Assembly: GCF_900129005.1 (NCBI RefSeq)
Contig: NZ_FQUN01000005.1
Span: 62,001 to 126,000 of the forward strand
DNA length: 64,000 bases
Direction: 5' to 3'
From: Leeuwenhoekiella marinoflava DSM 3653
GTDB taxonomy: Bacteria > Bacteroidota > Bacteroidia > Flavobacteriales > Flavobacteriaceae
Shown: one piece after another, positions 7,970-16,873 of the stretch
Layout: each line of letters opens with the position of its first letter
How positions within the stretch are numbered: position 1 is the stretch's first letter
The notes under the pieces: generated by a model
The model's input: only the letters and a program-made list of their open reading frames with translations
The model's database searches: none
What the model was told of the DNA's origin: nothing
Translations under genes and position numbers: made by a program

Positions 7970-9727
7970 ATGAAAGAACTTCAACATCTCAATAAGTATT
8001 TTAAAAAATACAAATGGAAGCTCATTCTGGGCTTCTTTATTGTTTTTATAGCCCGCATATTTGCCATACTTACACCTAAATTTTCTGGTGATATGATAAA
8101 GTATGTAGAAGATTTTTTAAACAATGGTGGTGAAATAAGTGAACTAAAGCACCAGCTACTTGTTACTCTTTTAATGCTTCTAGGAGCTGCCCTATTTTCT
8201 GCCTTTTTCACCTTTTTGATGCGACAAATGTTTATTGTTGTTTCCCGTTATATGGAAGCAGATCTTAAAAACGAAGTTTACGAGCAATACCAGAATCTTT
8301 CGCTAAATTTTTACAAGAAAAACCGTACAGGTGATTTGATGAACCGTATTAGTGAAGATGTCAGTAAAGTGCGTATGTATCTAGGTCCTGCAATTATGTA
8401 TGGTGTGACAACTGTGATACTTTTTGCAACTGTTATACCCTATATGTACTACAGCGCACCAGAGCTTACCTTGTATGTGCTAATCCCTTTACCCATTTTA
8501 TCTGTTGCCATCTATCAATTAAGCAGACTTATTCATAAACGCAGTACAGTTGTTCAACAATATTTATCGCATTTAAGCACATTTACTCAAGAATCGTTCA
8601 GTGGTATTGGGGTTATTAAAGCTTATGGAATTGAACCGCAAACCTATAAGAATTTTGAAGAGCTAAGCGAAACCAACAAAGACAAAAACTTGGATCTTGT
8701 AAAAGTTCAGGCATTCTTTTTCCCTTTAATGATTGCTTTAATTGGAGTAAGTAACTTGCTGGTAATCTATATAGGTGGGAGAAAATACATTAATGGAAGC
8801 ATCCCTGATCTGGGAGTTATTGTTGAATTTCTCATATATGTAAATATGCTAACCTGGCCAGTAGCCTCTGTGGGCTGGATCACCTCATTAGTACAACAAG
8901 CTGAAGCTTCACAAAAACGTATTAATGAATTTCTCAATGAAAAGCCTGATATCGTCAATCACACAAAAGAACACACTCCTATTGAAGGAAGTATTCGTTT
9001 TGATAAGGTAACCTTCACTTATGAAGACACCAATATTACTGCTCTAAAAGATGTTTCATTTGAAGTAAATAAAGGAGAAACACTAGCTATAATTGGTAAA
9101 ACCGGTTCTGGTAAATCTACAATTCTAGAGCTTATAGGACGCCTTTACGACACTACAAATGGAGCGATAAACATTGATAAAACTCCTATTGAAAAGCTCA
9201 ATTTAAAGGACTTGAGAACCGCAATAGGTTATGTCCCGCAAGAAGCCTTTTTGTTTAGCGACAGTATCAAAGAAAACATCAAATTCGGTAAAAAAAATGC
9301 TTCTGATGAAGAAGTCATAGCAGCGGCTAAAAATGCAGTTGTTCATAAAAATATCGTTGATTTCTCTAAAGCTTATGATACTATTTTAGGAGAGCGTGGT
9401 ATCACCTTGAGTGGTGGGCAAAAACAGCGGGTTTCTATTGCTCGGGCAATCATTAAAGATCCGCAGATTCTTTTATTTGATGATAGCCTTTCTGCAGTAG
9501 ATACAGAAACCGAAGAAGAGATTCTCTCAAACCTAAAAAATATCTCTACTGAGAAGACTACAATTCTAGTAAGTCACCGCATTTCTTCAGCAAAAAATGC
9601 TGATAAAATCATTATTCTTGAAGAAGGAGAAATCATTCAGCAAGGTACCCACGAAGATTTGGTAAAACAACCGGGTTATTATCAAGAACTTTACCGCAAA
9701 CAACTAGATGAAAAAGAAATGGAATAA
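7970..9727 (+). CDS. ABC exporter, fused membrane and ATPase domains (MsbA/MdlB-like)
   Basis: This 585-residue half-transporter has an ABC membrane domain with about six helices over residues 15-310. The nucleotide-binding domain has Walker A GKTGSGKST at 376-384, signature LSGGQ at 480-484, Walker B ILLFDD at 500-505 and the switch histidine at 536. It would act as a homodimer exporting a lipid or drug-like compound. The substrate is unknown, as sequence motifs do not separate MsbA-type flippases from multidrug exporters. It stands alone with its own -7 box and is followed by the PUR-domain gene. Confidence 0.9.
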   Translation: MKELQHLNKYFKKYKWKLILGFFIVFIARIFAILTPKFSGDMIKYVEDFLNNGGEISELKHQLLVTLLMLLGAALFSAFFTFLMRQMFIVVSRYMEADLKNEVYEQYQNLSLNFYKKNRTGDLMNRISEDVSKVRMYLGPAIMYGVTTVILFATVIPYMYYSAPELTLYVLIPLPILSVAIYQLSRLIHKRSTVVQQYLSHLSTFTQESFSGIGVIKAYGIEPQTYKNFEELSETNKDKNLDLVKVQAFFFPLMIALIGVSNLLVIYIGGRKYINGSIPDLGVIVEFLIYVNMLTWPVASVGWITSLVQQAEASQKRINEFLNEKPDIVNHTKEHTPIEGSIRFDKVTFTYEDTNITALKDVSFEVNKGETLAIIGKTGSGKSTILELIGRLYDTTNGAINIDKTPIEKLNLKDLRTAIGYVPQEAFLFSDSIKENIKFGKKNASDEEVIAAAKNAVVHKNIVDFSKAYDTILGERGITLSGGQKQRVSIARAIIKDPQILLFDDSLSAVDTETEEEILSNLKNISTEKTTILVSHRISSAKNADKIIILEEGEIIQQGTHEDLVKQPGYYQELYRKQLDEKEME

Positions 9728-9794
9728 AATTTTGTACGCCAACTAATTTTTTTCCATTTTTGACAGAATAAAGCGTATTAATTAAACCAAGATT

Positions 9795-10169
9795 ATGAGC
9801 AATAATGAAATGAAGGGGAATGATGAGATATTCTCGAAAGTGTTAAGAGCAGGGCGTCGCACCTATTTTTTTGATGTACGTTCTACTCGTGCAGGAGATT
9901 ATTACCTAACCATTACCGAGAGTAAAAAATTCACAAATGAAGATGGTTCCTTTCACTACAAGAAACACAAAATCTACCTTTATAAAGAAGATTTTGATGG
10001 GTTCTCTGAAATTTTAAACGAAATGACCAGCTACATCCTTAATGAAAAAGGAGAAGAAGTAATTAGCGAGCGCCACCAAAGCGATTATGTAAAAGAAGAG
10101 GAAAAAGAACCTGTTTTTGAAACAAAATCTGCAAAAGCATTTACTGATGTAAGTTTTGACGATATTTAA
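9795..10169 (+). CDS. DUF3276 / PUR-domain nucleic-acid-binding protein
   Basis: This 124-residue protein has the conserved core FSKVLRAGRRTYFFDVRSTRAGDYYLTITESK and KKHKIYLYKEDFDGF (split here only for reading). That is the DUF3276 pattern, which has the PUR fold seen in Borrelia BpuR, a DNA/RNA-binding regulator. The C-terminus is an acidic, probably disordered tail. It is widely conserved in Bacteroidota. Binding of nucleic acid is inferred from the fold family; targets are unknown. A strong terminator follows. Confidence 0.85.
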   Translation: MSNNEMKGNDEIFSKVLRAGRRTYFFDVRSTRAGDYYLTITESKKFTNEDGSFHYKKHKIYLYKEDFDGFSEILNEMTSYILNEKGEEVISERHQSDYVKEEEKEPVFETKSAKAFTDVSFDDI

Positions 10170-10190
10170 ATAATTGACAACTTAGATTTT

Positions 10191-10217
10191 AAAGCCGCAA
10201 ATATGCGGCTTTTTTTA
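10191..10217 (+). terminator. Intrinsic terminator
   Basis: AAAGCCGCA (10191-10199), a 4-base loop and TGCGGCTTT (10204-10212) with a T-tract to 10217 lie 22 bases after the DUF3276 gene. Confidence 0.88.
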
Positions 10218-10363
10218 TGCTTCAATTTTAAGGATTTATAATTTATGAAAAATAAATTTAATTGTACAATTCTTCAATTACTGGCTTTTAGTACAAATAG
10301 AAAACGGTTTAGTTTTAAAATTAATATCTTTAAAATCATTCATAAACCATTTTCAAAAAATAT

Positions 10364-12886
10364 ATGAAGCAAACGCTACTTAGAGTTTTTCTACTCCTGT
10401 TTATACCTTTTACCTATGCGCAAGTATCGCATCCTACACTAGATTATTATTTACCAGATAATGTAAGTTACAATCCCGAGATTCCTACTCCACAAGAGCT
10501 TTTAGGCTATGTTCCCGGTGAATGGCATGTAAGCCATGATTTATTGGTAAGCTATATGGAAAAAATGGCTGCTTCTTCTCCCCGTATTACTATTGAAAAT
10601 CGAGGCAGAACCTTTGAAGGTAGACCTATATTGTTACTAACGGTTACATCTCCAGAAAATCACAAGAATATTGCTAAAATTAAAAAGCAACACGCAGCAC
10701 TTACTGATAGTGGTTCTGAAAGCTTAGATACAGACACTATGCCTATTGTCACCTATCAAGGGATGAGTATTCACGGAAATGAAGCCAGTGGTTCTAACGC
10801 GGGTTTATTGGCTATCTATTATTTAGCTGCTGCAGAAGGCCCCGCGATTGATTTGATGTTAGAAAATGTTGTTATCTTATTTGATCCCTCTTTTAATCCT
10901 GATGGTTTACAACACTTTTCTTACTGGGCAAATACCAATAAAAACCAAAGTCTTACCTCTGATCCACAGGATAGAGAATATCGCGAAGTATGGCCTGGTG
11001 GTCGCTATAACCACTATTGGTTTGATCTCAATCGCGACTGGCTTCCGGCAGAATTACCAGAATCCCAGGCACGTATTAAAACCTATCATGCTTGGCATCC
11101 TAACATCTTAACAGATCATCATGAAATGGGAAGCAACTCTTCGTTTTTCTTTCAACCGGGAATTCAGAGTCGTACACATCCTTTGACTCCAAAACTCAAT
11201 CAAGAATTAACCGCAGAAATTGGTAAATATCACGCTGCGGCATTTGATAAAATTGGTTCGTTCTACTACACCGAAGAAGATTATGATGATTTTTACTACG
11301 GAAAAGGTTCAACCTTTCCGGATATTAATGGTAGTATCGGTATTCTTTTTGAACAAGCGAGTTCACGCGGTCACATACAGGAAACAGATAACGGATTACT
11401 TACTTTTCCTTTTACGATAAGAAATCAATTTACTGCTTTTCTTTCAACTATTGAAGCAGCACAAGCTATGCGCATCAAACTGCTCAATTATCAACGTGAT
11501 TTTTATGCGAGTTCCAGATCAGAAGCGGGTGGCGATGCTTATATATTTGGTAGTAAAAATGATCCTGCTCGTGCAGCTCACTTAGCGCAGTTACTACAAC
11601 GTCATCAAATTTCAGTTTATGAAGCTGATAAAAATTATGAATCAAAGGGTTTAAAATTTGACAAAAAAAGCAGCTATGTGATACCTAAAAATCAAAAGCA
11701 CAGCAGGCTACTTCAAGGTATGTTTGAAAAACGAACTACTTTTAAAGATAGCCTTTTCTATGACATCTCTGCATGGAGTTTTCCGTTAGCATTTAATCTT
11801 GATTTTAGTGAGAATGCGCCATCAAGTTTAGCTAGTTCTAAAATAGACAGCGTATCCCTTCCCACACCTTTAACCTTATCCAAAAGTGATTATGCCTATT
11901 TACTTCCTTGGGGAGATTATTACGCGCCACAGGCGTTAAACGAAATTTTAAATGCAGGTTTACGTGCTAAAGTTGGGATACAACCTTTTACTTCAGGAGG
12001 TGTTACTTATGATTATGGAACGGTAATGATTCCTGTACAGAATCAAAAAATGAATGCTGAAGAATTAAACCAATTCTTAGATAAAGTTGCTAAAGATACG
12101 CACCTTAGCATTAATCCTGTAAAAACCGGCTTAACTGACGGAATTGATCTAGGTAGCCGGAAATTCATCGCATTAGAACCTCAAAAAATAGCACTTCTAG
12201 TTGGCGACGGTATTAACGCAACGGATGCCGGAGAAATTTGGCATCTTTTAGATACCCGTTTCCACATCAGCATTACAAAACTAGACACTAAAAGTTTAAG
12301 CAGAACTGATCTATCGAAATACACAACACTCATAATGCCTACAAGTGGCTGGGGTGGCGGTATAGATGAGTCTAGCGGCGATAAAATTAGTGAATGGGTT
12401 CGCGGTGGCGGAAACTTCATTGGTTTTAAAAATGCTGCCCGCTGGATGAAACGTCAGGGTTTAATTGACTTCACAACAGTAGAAACAGACAATCCCGCGA
12501 CTAATGTGACTTTTGAGCAACGCAGAGATTTTAATGGAGCTCAAGTAATAGGTGGTGCCATTTTTAAAGCAAAAATCGATCGCTCCCACCCTATCGCTTT
12601 TGGTTATGATTCTTCAGAGATAAATCTTTTTAGAGATACAACACTCTTTATAGAGACTGATGAAACCAGTTATAAAAACCCTATAAGTTATACTGATGAG
12701 CCTTTAGTAAGTGGTTATATAAGCGATATAAATTATGAAGCCATAAAGGGAACAAGACCTTTTGTACAGCAATCTACGGGCCGGGGTAATGTGATTTTAT
12801 TTACAGATAACACGAATTTTAGAGCATTCTGGTATGGTACAACAAAGCTGTTTATGAATGCTATTTTCTTAAATGAAGCTATGTAA
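10364..12886 (+). CDS. Secreted M14 zinc carboxypeptidase-like protein
   Basis: This 840-residue protein has a signal peptide ending near residue 19 (TYA-Q). The M14 zinc site HxxE is H137/E140 (SIHGNEASG). Also visible are SFNPDG, WFDLNRDW, the third zinc ligand region ILTDHHEMGSN and the catalytic glutamate segment GILFEQASSRG. After about residue 600 a second domain resembles a class I glutamine amidotransferase-like fold (IALLVGDGINATDAGEIW), common in large flavobacterial M14 peptidases. It should trim peptides outside the cytoplasm. It is a single gene with a terminator downstream. Confidence 0.88.
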   Translation: MKQTLLRVFLLLFIPFTYAQVSHPTLDYYLPDNVSYNPEIPTPQELLGYVPGEWHVSHDLLVSYMEKMAASSPRITIENRGRTFEGRPILLLTVTSPENHKNIAKIKKQHAALTDSGSESLDTDTMPIVTYQGMSIHGNEASGSNAGLLAIYYLAAAEGPAIDLMLENVVILFDPSFNPDGLQHFSYWANTNKNQSLTSDPQDREYREVWPGGRYNHYWFDLNRDWLPAELPESQARIKTYHAWHPNILTDHHEMGSNSSFFFQPGIQSRTHPLTPKLNQELTAEIGKYHAAAFDKIGSFYYTEEDYDDFYYGKGSTFPDINGSIGILFEQASSRGHIQETDNGLLTFPFTIRNQFTAFLSTIEAAQAMRIKLLNYQRDFYASSRSEAGGDAYIFGSKNDPARAAHLAQLLQRHQISVYEADKNYESKGLKFDKKSSYVIPKNQKHSRLLQGMFEKRTTFKDSLFYDISAWSFPLAFNLDFSENAPSSLASSKIDSVSLPTPLTLSKSDYAYLLPWGDYYAPQALNEILNAGLRAKVGIQPFTSGGVTYDYGTVMIPVQNQKMNAEELNQFLDKVAKDTHLSINPVKTGLTDGIDLGSRKFIALEPQKIALLVGDGINATDAGEIWHLLDTRFHISITKLDTKSLSRTDLSKYTTLIMPTSGWGGGIDESSGDKISEWVRGGGNFIGFKNAARWMKRQGLIDFTTVETDNPATNVTFEQRRDFNGAQVIGGAIFKAKIDRSHPIAFGYDSSEINLFRDTTLFIETDETSYKNPISYTDEPLVSGYISDINYEAIKGTRPFVQQSTGRGNVILFTDNTNFRAFWYGTTKLFMNAIFLNEAM

Positions 12887-12910
12887 ACTGAACATGTTTT
12901 TCTAAACAAA

Positions 12911-12942
12911 AAAGCTCGTATGTTTATTATACGAGTTTTTTT
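12911..12942 (+). terminator. Intrinsic terminator after M14 peptidase gene
   Basis: The hairpin CTCGTAT (12915-12921) with ATACGAG (12929-12935) is flanked by A6 and T7. Confidence 0.85.
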
Positions 12943-12964
12943 GTTAATCAACTAACTTGAAACG

Positions 12965-13049
12965 TTTACTCGATAATCGAAATTTAAATGCTCCGAGACT
13001 TGCCTCGAAGTTAAAAGCTGTCTCCTTTTAATGCCTTGTGGACTTGTCC
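12965..13049 (-). repeat. Structured dispersed repeat, copy A, with a degenerate second unit
   Basis: Bases 12965-13004, read on the minus strand, match 18956-18995 on the plus strand at 36 of 40 positions. The unit has a small hairpin with loop GCAAG, then the self-complementary ATTTAAAT, then a near-palindrome around TCGATTATCGAG. At 13026-13049 a second, weaker copy of the hairpin half (GGACAAGTCC...GCATTAAAA) lies about 44 bases away, so the locus looks like a decayed tandem pair. It abuts the truncated 3' end of the transporter pseudogene. Confidence 0.75.
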
Positions 13050-13066
13050 TAAGGTGGTTTATTTTG

Positions 13067-13988
13067 TTAAAGCGTAAGTTGCTTCCATTTTTTTCTTCCG
13101 AAATTAAGAAGTATGAATGCAAAAAATTCAGCTCCGCTCATCACTAGGATCATTGCCATATCTGTACGCGCCTGAAAATAACTCACCAACGCAGAACCGA
13201 TTAATCCGGCTGCGATGATTGCAAAAATGATGCTATATGTGGTTTTTGAAACTTTATAGAGTTCCATATAAATATGGGGTGATCCGCTCAAATACGAATA
13301 AATTCCTGCATACGATATAGATCCTGAAATTGCATAAATAGCAAATTGCTTATTTAAAATAACTTCTCTGTAATTACGCAATACCGGCTTCAGTTTTAAA
13401 GAATGCGTTACATTGGCCGATTTCCCTTGAGACAACCTAAAGTAAACTCCAAAAAATGTCAATAAGGTAAGTATACTTAAACTGGCAAAAAACAATCTCC
13501 ATCCAAACTGAATAGTGATAAGTCCGCCCAATGTAGGTGCCAAAATAGATGATACAGCAACTACAACCATCAATAAAGAAAATACCTGAGCTAGTTCTTT
13601 ATCTTCAAATAGATCTCGTACTAATGCGCGAGCAGCAACCATATTGGCACAAGCTCCTACCGCCTGAAAAAATCGTAAAACAATTAAAATATAAATATCA
13701 CCAGAAAGTGCACAACCTAAAGAAGCTAGAAAGTAAATAGCTAGCCCTACATAAATAGGCTTTTTACGGCCAAAACACTCCAGCATAGAATAACATCAAT
13801 TGTCGTGCAGAAAGCCCTATAAAGAAACTAGATAGTGTATAAGAAATGGGGCTGATGTGTGTATTCAACTTATCAGCGATGTCTTCAAATGCTGGTAAAT
13901 AAATATCTTTAGCAATAGGCTCTAGCACAGTAAGAAAACCTAGAACTATAATTAAAATTGGCGTTTTTTTGACTCGTTCTGCACTCAT
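13067..13988 (-). pseudogene. Broken Bcr/CflA-type MFS drug transporter
   Basis: The 5' part (from ATG 13988) encodes the family start: ILIIVLGFLTVLEPIAKDIYLPAF, then LSSFFIGLSARQL. It then runs off frame and stops at 13764. A second frame, from about 13786, continues with the expected LECFGRKKPIYVGLA and reads to 13067. The join fits loss of about five bases that would have encoded the usual GP between QL and the FGRKK loop. The second frame also ends early after about eight membrane segments, so some 90 residues are missing at the C-terminus, exactly where repeat copy A begins. Without repair, no full transporter can be made. Confidence 0.85.
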
Positions 13989-14018
13989 TTGTTCTATCTC
14001 TATGCAGTGTGTAAAGTT

Positions 14019-14053
14019 AAGCCTCACAAAAGTATTCAACTCCTGTGAGGCTT
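14019..14053. promoter_or_regulatory. Hairpin with internal -7 box between transporter remnant and GH43 gene
   Basis: A 10-bp stem (14019-14028 with 14044-14053, AAGCCTCACA/TGTGAGGCTT) has a 15-base loop. It could terminate the GH43 transcript. The minus-strand box TACTTTTG (14034-14027) partly in the loop fits a -7 element for the transporter start at 13988. A perfect 12-base palindrome TGACAATTGTCA at 14064-14075 lies upstream and may be an operator. Confidence 0.45.
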
Positions 14054-14099
14054 TATATCATTGTGACAATTGTCAAAAAATTAAATGCTATTTGATAAA

Positions 14100-15170
14100 C
14101 TAGTCACGAGTGTCTTGCCTGAAGTCAGGAAAACCATTTTTATCCCAACCGATAACACGTGCACGAGTGTGTCTGTTAAAATCGTATAAAGAATTTCCAC
14201 GTATTTGCTCATAAACACGTGTGTGATAGATCATAACATCCTCTTCTCCGTCCTCAGATTTGGTAAAAGAATTGTGCCCGGGTCCAAAACGTCTTACTTC
14301 AGCATTGGTATAAAAAACGGGTTCTTTAGATTTATTCCAGGATTTTTCATTCATTAGGTCTGCATCGGCATCTGCCCATAACAAACCAACCGCATAATTT
14401 GCATCTGTCGCACTTGCAGAATACGTGACAAATATTTTACCATTTCGTTTAAGAACTGCCGGACCCTCATTTACTTTATAACCTATACGTTCCCAGTCAA
14501 ATTCCGGGTCAGTTATAATAATTTCTGGACCTTTAAGTTTTGTAGGTGTTTCCATCTCAGACATAACAAGTGAGGTGTTTTCACCTTCACGAACACTCTG
14601 TGCCCATATTAAATAACGTTTTCCGTTATGTTCAAAAGTTGTGGCATCAAGAGAGAAAGAATCTCGCTCTGTAGCAATTTGACCCTCTTCTACCCATTTT
14701 CCTTGAGTAGGATCTGCTGCGTCTGTAGAAAGAGTAAACATGCGTATTTTCCAAACATCTTCAACTTCCCCGGCAGCAAAATAAACATACCATTTTCCAT
14801 CAATTTTGTGTAACTCAGGAGCCCAAATGTGATGTCCCATATTTCCGGTTTCGTGCTTCGTCCAGATAACTTGAGGTTCTGCTGTTCCTAATCCATTAAT
14901 AGTATTTGCTTTTCTAATTTCAATGCGATCATATTCCGGAGCTGTAGCAATAAAATAATAGGTTCCATCAGTATCTTTATAAACCCAGGGATCTGCTCGC
15001 TGACCAACTATAGGATTGTTATATGGCATCTCTTCTGCCTCATTTTGAACAAGATCTTCTTCAATGATAATTTCTTTGTCTATTTCTTTTTTACAAGAAC
15101 TGAAAATCATTAAAACTGAAAAGAAACCTAAAAGGATATACCCGTGAAGACTGAAAATTTTAGAAAACAT
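14100..15170 (-). CDS. Glycoside hydrolase family 43 lipoprotein
   Basis: This 356-residue protein has a lipobox ending at Cys26 (IFSSC) and a five-bladed propeller-like GH43 domain. The three acidic active-site residues are visible: D60 in QRADPWV, D175 in SLDATTFEHNGK and E235 in NEGPAVLKRNGK. The segment FGPGHNSF is also typical. GH43 enzymes are mostly alpha-L-arabinofuranosidases or beta-xylosidases acting on plant or algal glycans; the exact substrate cannot be told. It is surface- or periplasm-anchored. It is followed by the transporter remnant and preceded, about 100 bases away, by the FGE-like gene on the same strand. Confidence 0.9.
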   Translation of the reverse strand: MFSKIFSLHGYILLGFFSVLMIFSSCKKEIDKEIIIEEDLVQNEAEEMPYNNPIVGQRADPWVYKDTDGTYYFIATAPEYDRIEIRKANTINGLGTAEPQVIWTKHETGNMGHHIWAPELHKIDGKWYVYFAAGEVEDVWKIRMFTLSTDAADPTQGKWVEEGQIATERDSFSLDATTFEHNGKRYLIWAQSVREGENTSLVMSEMETPTKLKGPEIIITDPEFDWERIGYKVNEGPAVLKRNGKIFVTYSASATDANYAVGLLWADADADLMNEKSWNKSKEPVFYTNAEVRRFGPGHNSFTKSEDGEEDVMIYHTRVYEQIRGNSLYDFNRHTRARVIGWDKNGFPDFRQDTRD

Positions 15171-15273
15171 ACTATATGAAGTTTAAAACTAATTAAAAGT
15201 GTTTAATTTACATTTATAAAACAATAATACGAAATCCTTTGAACTAATTTGAATATTTAAAAATGAATTAAGG

Positions 15274-16377
15274 CTAAAGCATCGCTAGATCTGCTACTGT
15301 TCTAAATCCACTGTGATCTGAAGAAGAATCTAACGCCTGCCCCATCCGAGCAGAAATACGGTAACTCGCACAATACGAAACATTACAAAGAAAAGAGCCA
15401 CCTTTAATTACTTTTTCTGGCTGATACGGATTCACTGGGTTGTATGAGTCTAAAGGTCCTCGAGGGTTTACCATCTCTTTACCAGAAATATCCTGATAAT
15501 AACGCACTGAAAACCAATCTTGAGTAAGCTCCCACACGTTACCAGACATATCAAAAATACCTAAGGAATTGGAATCATATGTTGCAACCGGTGCAGCATA
15601 GGCGTAGCCGTCTTCTTCAGAATTTTTAGTAGGAAATGTACCTTGCCACGTATTTGCTTTATCACTTAGAGCTGAATCATCATCACCCCACGTATATATA
15701 CCGCCAGACATTTTACCATGAGCTGCGGCTTCCCATTCCGCCTCTGTTGGTAATCTTCTGTTCGCCCATTTACAGTAAGCTAAAGCATCTTCGTAGGTCA
15801 CATGTACTACAGGATAATTATCTTTATCTACAATATCACTTTCCGGACCTTGCGGGTGTTGCCAATTGGCTCCTATCTTCCATTCCCACCATTGTGCATA
15901 ATTGTTCAGATCAGTAACATTTACTACTTCTCTATTAAAGATTAAAGAGCCGGGTTTCAATAGGCTGTCTACAGGTTTTGGAGTTCCGGAAGGTAAGTTT
16001 TTTTTCATCTCTTCCCAGTCAACTGGTCGCTCTGCGGTAGTTATATAACCGGTAGCTTTTACAAATTCTTTAAACTGGGCATTGGTAACTTCGGTTTTAT
16101 CTATAAAAAAACCATCTATTGCAACAGGATGAGCCGGTTTCTCCCTAGGTAATGCGAGTTGATCCCCAGATTGAGCACCCTGTGTAAAGCGTATTCCTGA
16201 AACCCAAACCATATTTTTTGGAGCTTCAATACTATCTGGTTGTTTTACAATTAACTCTGTAATAGTTTCCTTCTTTACAACAGAATCTGCTTCTTTATCT
16301 TTTTCATTTTTGCAGCCAACAAGTAATATTAATGCTGAACTAAAAACTAAAATACTTATGGTTCTAGTTACTTTCAT
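15274..16377 (-). CDS. Formylglycine-generating enzyme (SUMF1/FGE)-like lipoprotein
   Basis: This 367-residue protein starts at ATG 16377 (an in-frame TTG at 16386 is possible). The lipobox LLVGC gives Cys22. The FGE-sulfatase domain spans about residues 50-365: GFFIDKTEVTNAQFKEFV, NRRLPTEAEWEAAAHG, GNVWELTQDWF and KGGSFLCNVSYCASYRISAR (the last is the active-site loop). The two cysteines, C331 and C336, keep the CxxxxC spacing of the copper-binding active cysteines of true FGEs. It is therefore plausible as a periplasmic sulfatase-activating enzyme, although no sulfatase lies in this window. Many cysteine-free relatives have other roles; this one has both cysteines. Confidence 0.88.
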   Translation of the reverse strand: MKVTRTISILVFSSALILLVGCKNEKDKEADSVVKKETITELIVKQPDSIEAPKNMVWVSGIRFTQGAQSGDQLALPREKPAHPVAIDGFFIDKTEVTNAQFKEFVKATGYITTAERPVDWEEMKKNLPSGTPKPVDSLLKPGSLIFNREVVNVTDLNNYAQWWEWKIGANWQHPQGPESDIVDKDNYPVVHVTYEDALAYCKWANRRLPTEAEWEAAAHGKMSGGIYTWGDDDSALSDKANTWQGTFPTKNSEEDGYAYAAPVATYDSNSLGIFDMSGNVWELTQDWFSVRYYQDISGKEMVNPRGPLDSYNPVNPYQPEKVIKGGSFLCNVSYCASYRISARMGQALDSSSDHSGFRTVADLAML

Positions 16378-16383
16378 ATAGCT

Positions 16384-16391
16384 CAAATTTA
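16384..16391 (-). promoter_or_regulatory. Weak -7 box candidate for FGE-like gene
   Basis: TAAATTTG on the minus strand matches TAnnTTTG only seven bases above ATG 16377. If used, the message would be almost leaderless and the TTG at 16386 would be ruled out. No -33 TTG is seen. Confidence 0.25.
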
Positions 16392-16538
16392 CGGTTATCA
16401 GAATAAATAAATCTAAGATTCATAGAATACTATTAACTAAATTTTAAAATTCTCTATTAAACTTAAGCCAATTCCCACTCTAAAATTGGTTATTAATGTA
16501 TTTAAAAATAATTTTATATTATTCTAAAAAATAAAACT

Positions 16539-16777
16539 ATGTTATTCAGTGGAGATAATCATTTTTTCAAGACCCTTAACACATTACTCAACCGTTATAA
16601 ACTTAGTAATAAAGAACTTGTAAACCTTCAAAAGGTGAAAAAGCCGAAATTATTAGTTTGGCTTATACTAATGATGGTGGTTTTGATTTAGAAACAGGAG
16701 ATTATCACGATGAAGATCACCCTGTAAATTATAAACTCAGAATATACTACAAAGATCCTCTTAAAAAAAACAACTAA
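16539..16777 (+). pseudogene. Probable gene scrap: two out-of-frame coding pieces
   Basis: From ATG 16539 a frame codes for 50 residues (starting MLFSGDNHFFKTLNTLLNRY) and stops at 16691. In another frame, without a start codon, bases from about 16619 to 16777 encode a protein-like segment with AEIISLAYTNDGGFDLETG and VNYKLRIYYKDPLKKNN. The residue mix of the second piece looks like a real soluble C-terminus, so this may be a small gene broken by a frameshift or deletion. I do not recognise the parent family. Confidence 0.4.
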
Positions 16778-16778
16778 A

Positions 16779-16871
16779 ATGCTTGTACTGCTCCCTTCTA
16801 CCACTGAAGAATACATGCCTGAAATCAATGCGCACCTACCAGAGCAACCGGTAAAAATTCAATCATTTTAA
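16779..16871 (+). pseudogene. Short reading frame, probable gene fragment
   Basis: A 30-codon frame starts MLVLLPSTTEEYMPEINAHL, directly after the previous scrap, and ends two bases before the GH15 stop codon. It has no visible ribosome site of its own or domain. It may be the tail of a lost gene or non-coding. Confidence 0.3.
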
Positions 16872-16873
16872 AA

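Noticed and set aside
12965-13049. Repeat loci as a CRISPR array
   Set aside because: Only two units per locus, both decayed, with homologous rather than unique sequence between them, and no cas genes nearby.
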